64,000 nt of DNA. Origin: Lachnospiraceae bacterium. GTDB lineage: Bacteria > Bacillota > Clostridia > Lachnospirales > Lachnospiraceae. The stretch spans positions 1 through 64,000 of the forward strand of contig JAFRGQ010000027.1 in NCBI GenBank assembly GCA_017433725.1. The letters are read 5' to 3'. A program made the translations under genes and the position numbers. Of this stretch, positions 62,768 to 64,000 are shown one piece after another. Within the stretch, counting starts at the first letter, position 1. Each line of letters opens with the position of its first letter. The notes beneath the pieces are model-generated. The model worked only from the letters and a program-made list of their open reading frames with translations. It had not been told where the DNA came from and ran no database searches.

Positions 62768-62862
62768 GGCTGCCGCATTAAACAGGTCCACCTCTATATA
62801 TGACAGACATTTGCAAATAACATCTGCCATATATAGTGACGGTACGCCTTAATGCGACAGCC
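62768..62862. repeat. long double-stem element, copy 2
   Basis: Outer arms GGCTGCCGCATTAA (62768-62781) and TTAATGCGACAGCC (62849-62862), inner arms CTATATATGACAGA (62794-62807) and TCTGCCATATATAG (62823-62836), each with one mismatch. It shares its plan and much sequence with 60301-60397. Between it and glnN lies inverted sequence related to the 13488 repeat (62893-62960). Confidence 0.8.
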
Positions 62863-63005
62863 CTTCTTTTCTCTCGTTCTCGAGATGTGGTTCGGGATTT
62901 GGGTCAACGTCAGCAGACATAGTTCCGGAAAGTAACTACGGAATCAGAGTCTTTGTCAGCAGAAATAATTCCGACTCAACCCTGTGCATTCCCACAGTAG
63001 GAGAA

Positions 63006-64000
63006 TCACTTCACCCCGAATAACAGCTCGCCGTATGTCGGGTACGGCCAGTAGCTTCTCGCCGTGAGCTGCTCCGCCTTGTCACATGGCGCGCGAAGCT
63101 CGTCCATCACAGGAAGCAGCAGGTCGCGGACCATAGCGGACTCCTCGATAATATCCGCCGCATCCTTGACCTTCAGAAGAGCTGCCTCGAGCTCGTCTGT
63201 TTTTATTTCGATTTCATCAATCAGGCCGGAAAGTGTCTCGATCAGTCCTGTCTCGTAACCGCACTTCAGGCTCGGGACGACCGCCTTTTTGGCTGCGGCT
63301 GCCTGCGCCAGCTCAGAAGCATAACTCTCGATCGCAGGTGCGATCTGTGTTCTGGCCATCCGGACCATAGTGTGGGCTTCGATATCCACGCTCTTGCAGT
63401 AGTTCTCAAGCATGATATCGCGGCGGGAGTGCAGCTCATCAATCGAGAATACGCCCAGTGAGGTGAGCATCTTTACATTTTTCTCATCGAGAAGGTGTGG
63501 CATACAGTCCGCTGTTGTCCGATAGTTCAGGAGACCGCGCTCTTCCGTCGCTTCCTTTATCCAGGCGTCATCATAACCGTTGCCGTTGAAGATGATTCTC
63601 TTGTGGTCACGGATCGTCTTCTTGATCATTTCGTGCAGGGCTTCCTCAAAGTTTTCGGCATTCTCGAGTCTGTCGGCATAGATTCTCAAGCTTTCGGCGA
63701 CCGCACTGTTCAGCATGATGTTGGTGCAGGCGATGCTGTTGGAGGAACCGAGCATACGGAACTCGAATTTGTTTCCTGTGAATGCAAACGGTGAAGTTCT
63801 GTTGCGGTCCGTCGTATCTCTGTTAAATCTGGGCAGGACATCGACGCCGAGCTTCATCTTGATCTTCTTTGTGCCCTCATATGGCGTGTCGGAGTCGATT
63901 GCCTCGAGAACGGCATTCAGCTCATCACCGAGGAAGATGGAGATGACTGCGGGCGGAGCTTCATTTGCACCGAGACGGTGGTCGTTGCCCGCTGTCGCGA
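63006..64000 (-). CDS. glnN: glutamine synthetase type III, partial (runs off the window)
   Basis: About 331 C-terminal codons are present and the 5' part lies beyond 64000. The reading frame at the edge gives AGNDHRLGANEAPPAVISIF, then DRNRTSPFAFTGNKFEFRM, both hallmark GSIII blocks (the second includes the substrate-binding Arg). The long helical tail ends YWPYPTYGELLFGVK, also typical. GSIII proteins are about 700 residues and make glutamine from glutamate, ammonia and ATP. It precedes asnB on the same strand. Confidence 0.95.
   Translation of the reverse strand, partial: ATAGNDHRLGANEAPPAVISIFLGDELNAVLEAIDSDTPYEGTKKIKMKLGVDVLPRFNRDTTDRNRTSPFAFTGNKFEFRMLGSSNSIACTNIMLNSAVAESLRIYADRLENAENFEEALHEMIKKTIRDHKRIIFNGNGYDDAWIKEATEERGLLNYRTTADCMPHLLDEKNVKMLTSLGVFSIDELHSRRDIMLENYCKSVDIEAHTMVRMARTQIAPAIESYASELAQAAAAKKAVVPSLKCGYETGLIETLSGLIDEIEIKTDELEAALLKVKDAADIIEESAMVRDLLLPVMDELRAPCDKAEQLTARSYWPYPTYGELLFGVK

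Overview
The window looks like a chromosomal segment of a gut- or rumen-type Firmicute, most likely Lachnospiraceae (Clostridia). That placement is an inference. It rests on mid-range base composition, strong AGGAGG-type ribosome binding sites, LPxTG-anchored Cna_B/fibro-slime adhesins with a VTTYALILPAITLE-type signal segment, a type III glutamine synthetase, OpuB-type osmoprotectant transport, a CcpA-type cre box and small Cys-rich Clostridial proteins. No rRNA, tRNA, CRISPR array, transposase or phage gene was recognised.

Layout. 1-8 kb: a membrane-anchored alpha/beta hydrolase, an orphan IlvD/Edd dehydratase, a TetR regulator with a lipoprotein flavodoxin behind a two-operator promoter, and an operon with DtxR-like boxes (membrane protein, methyltransferase) that ends in a wrecked feoB. 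7.6-12 kb: a double-glycine leader peptide, a Gfo/Idh/MocA oxidoreductase, and an HPr-kinase-like / S26 peptidase / NTP_transf_5 trio usually tied to peptide modification. 12-22 kb: a dense signalling block with a small (p)ppGpp synthetase, an OmpR/histidine kinase pair, and a three-gene operon of REC-PP2C phosphatase, a hybrid kinase with acidic repeats, and a hybrid kinase fused to a complete DegV lipid-binding domain. 22-27 kb: paired small Cys-rich proteins, an OPT transporter and a GlgX-type debranching enzyme.

27-33 kb: a quinone oxidoreductase, an Rrf2 regulator, a flavin/ferredoxin fusion and a four-gene OpuB-like ABC transporter with a 60-bp tandem repeat inside it, followed by a DeoR regulator. 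33.8-39.8 kb: MazEF, a histidine-acid-phosphatase lipoprotein, a Lys/Ala-rich secreted protein with a frameshifted repeat, and an 836-residue adenosine-deaminase-like protein with extra domains. 39.8-43.7 kb: a TRAP transporter under a cre box, and a DMT permease. 43.7-56.7 kb: two tandem paralogous giant adhesins. One is cut by a single in-frame TAG and the other carries an expanded heptad repeat. 57-64 kb: a MATE exporter, an NhaC antiporter, a decayed gene, asparagine synthase and a partial GlnN.

The most unusual items are the histidine kinase-REC-DegV fusion inside its operon, the large deaminase-like protein with an altered active-site Asp, the peptide-modification trio without a visible precursor, and repeated cases of local tandem duplication at gene 3' ends. 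Several loci (feoB, the adhesin, 36.3 kb, 60.4-60.9 kb) show recent gene decay.
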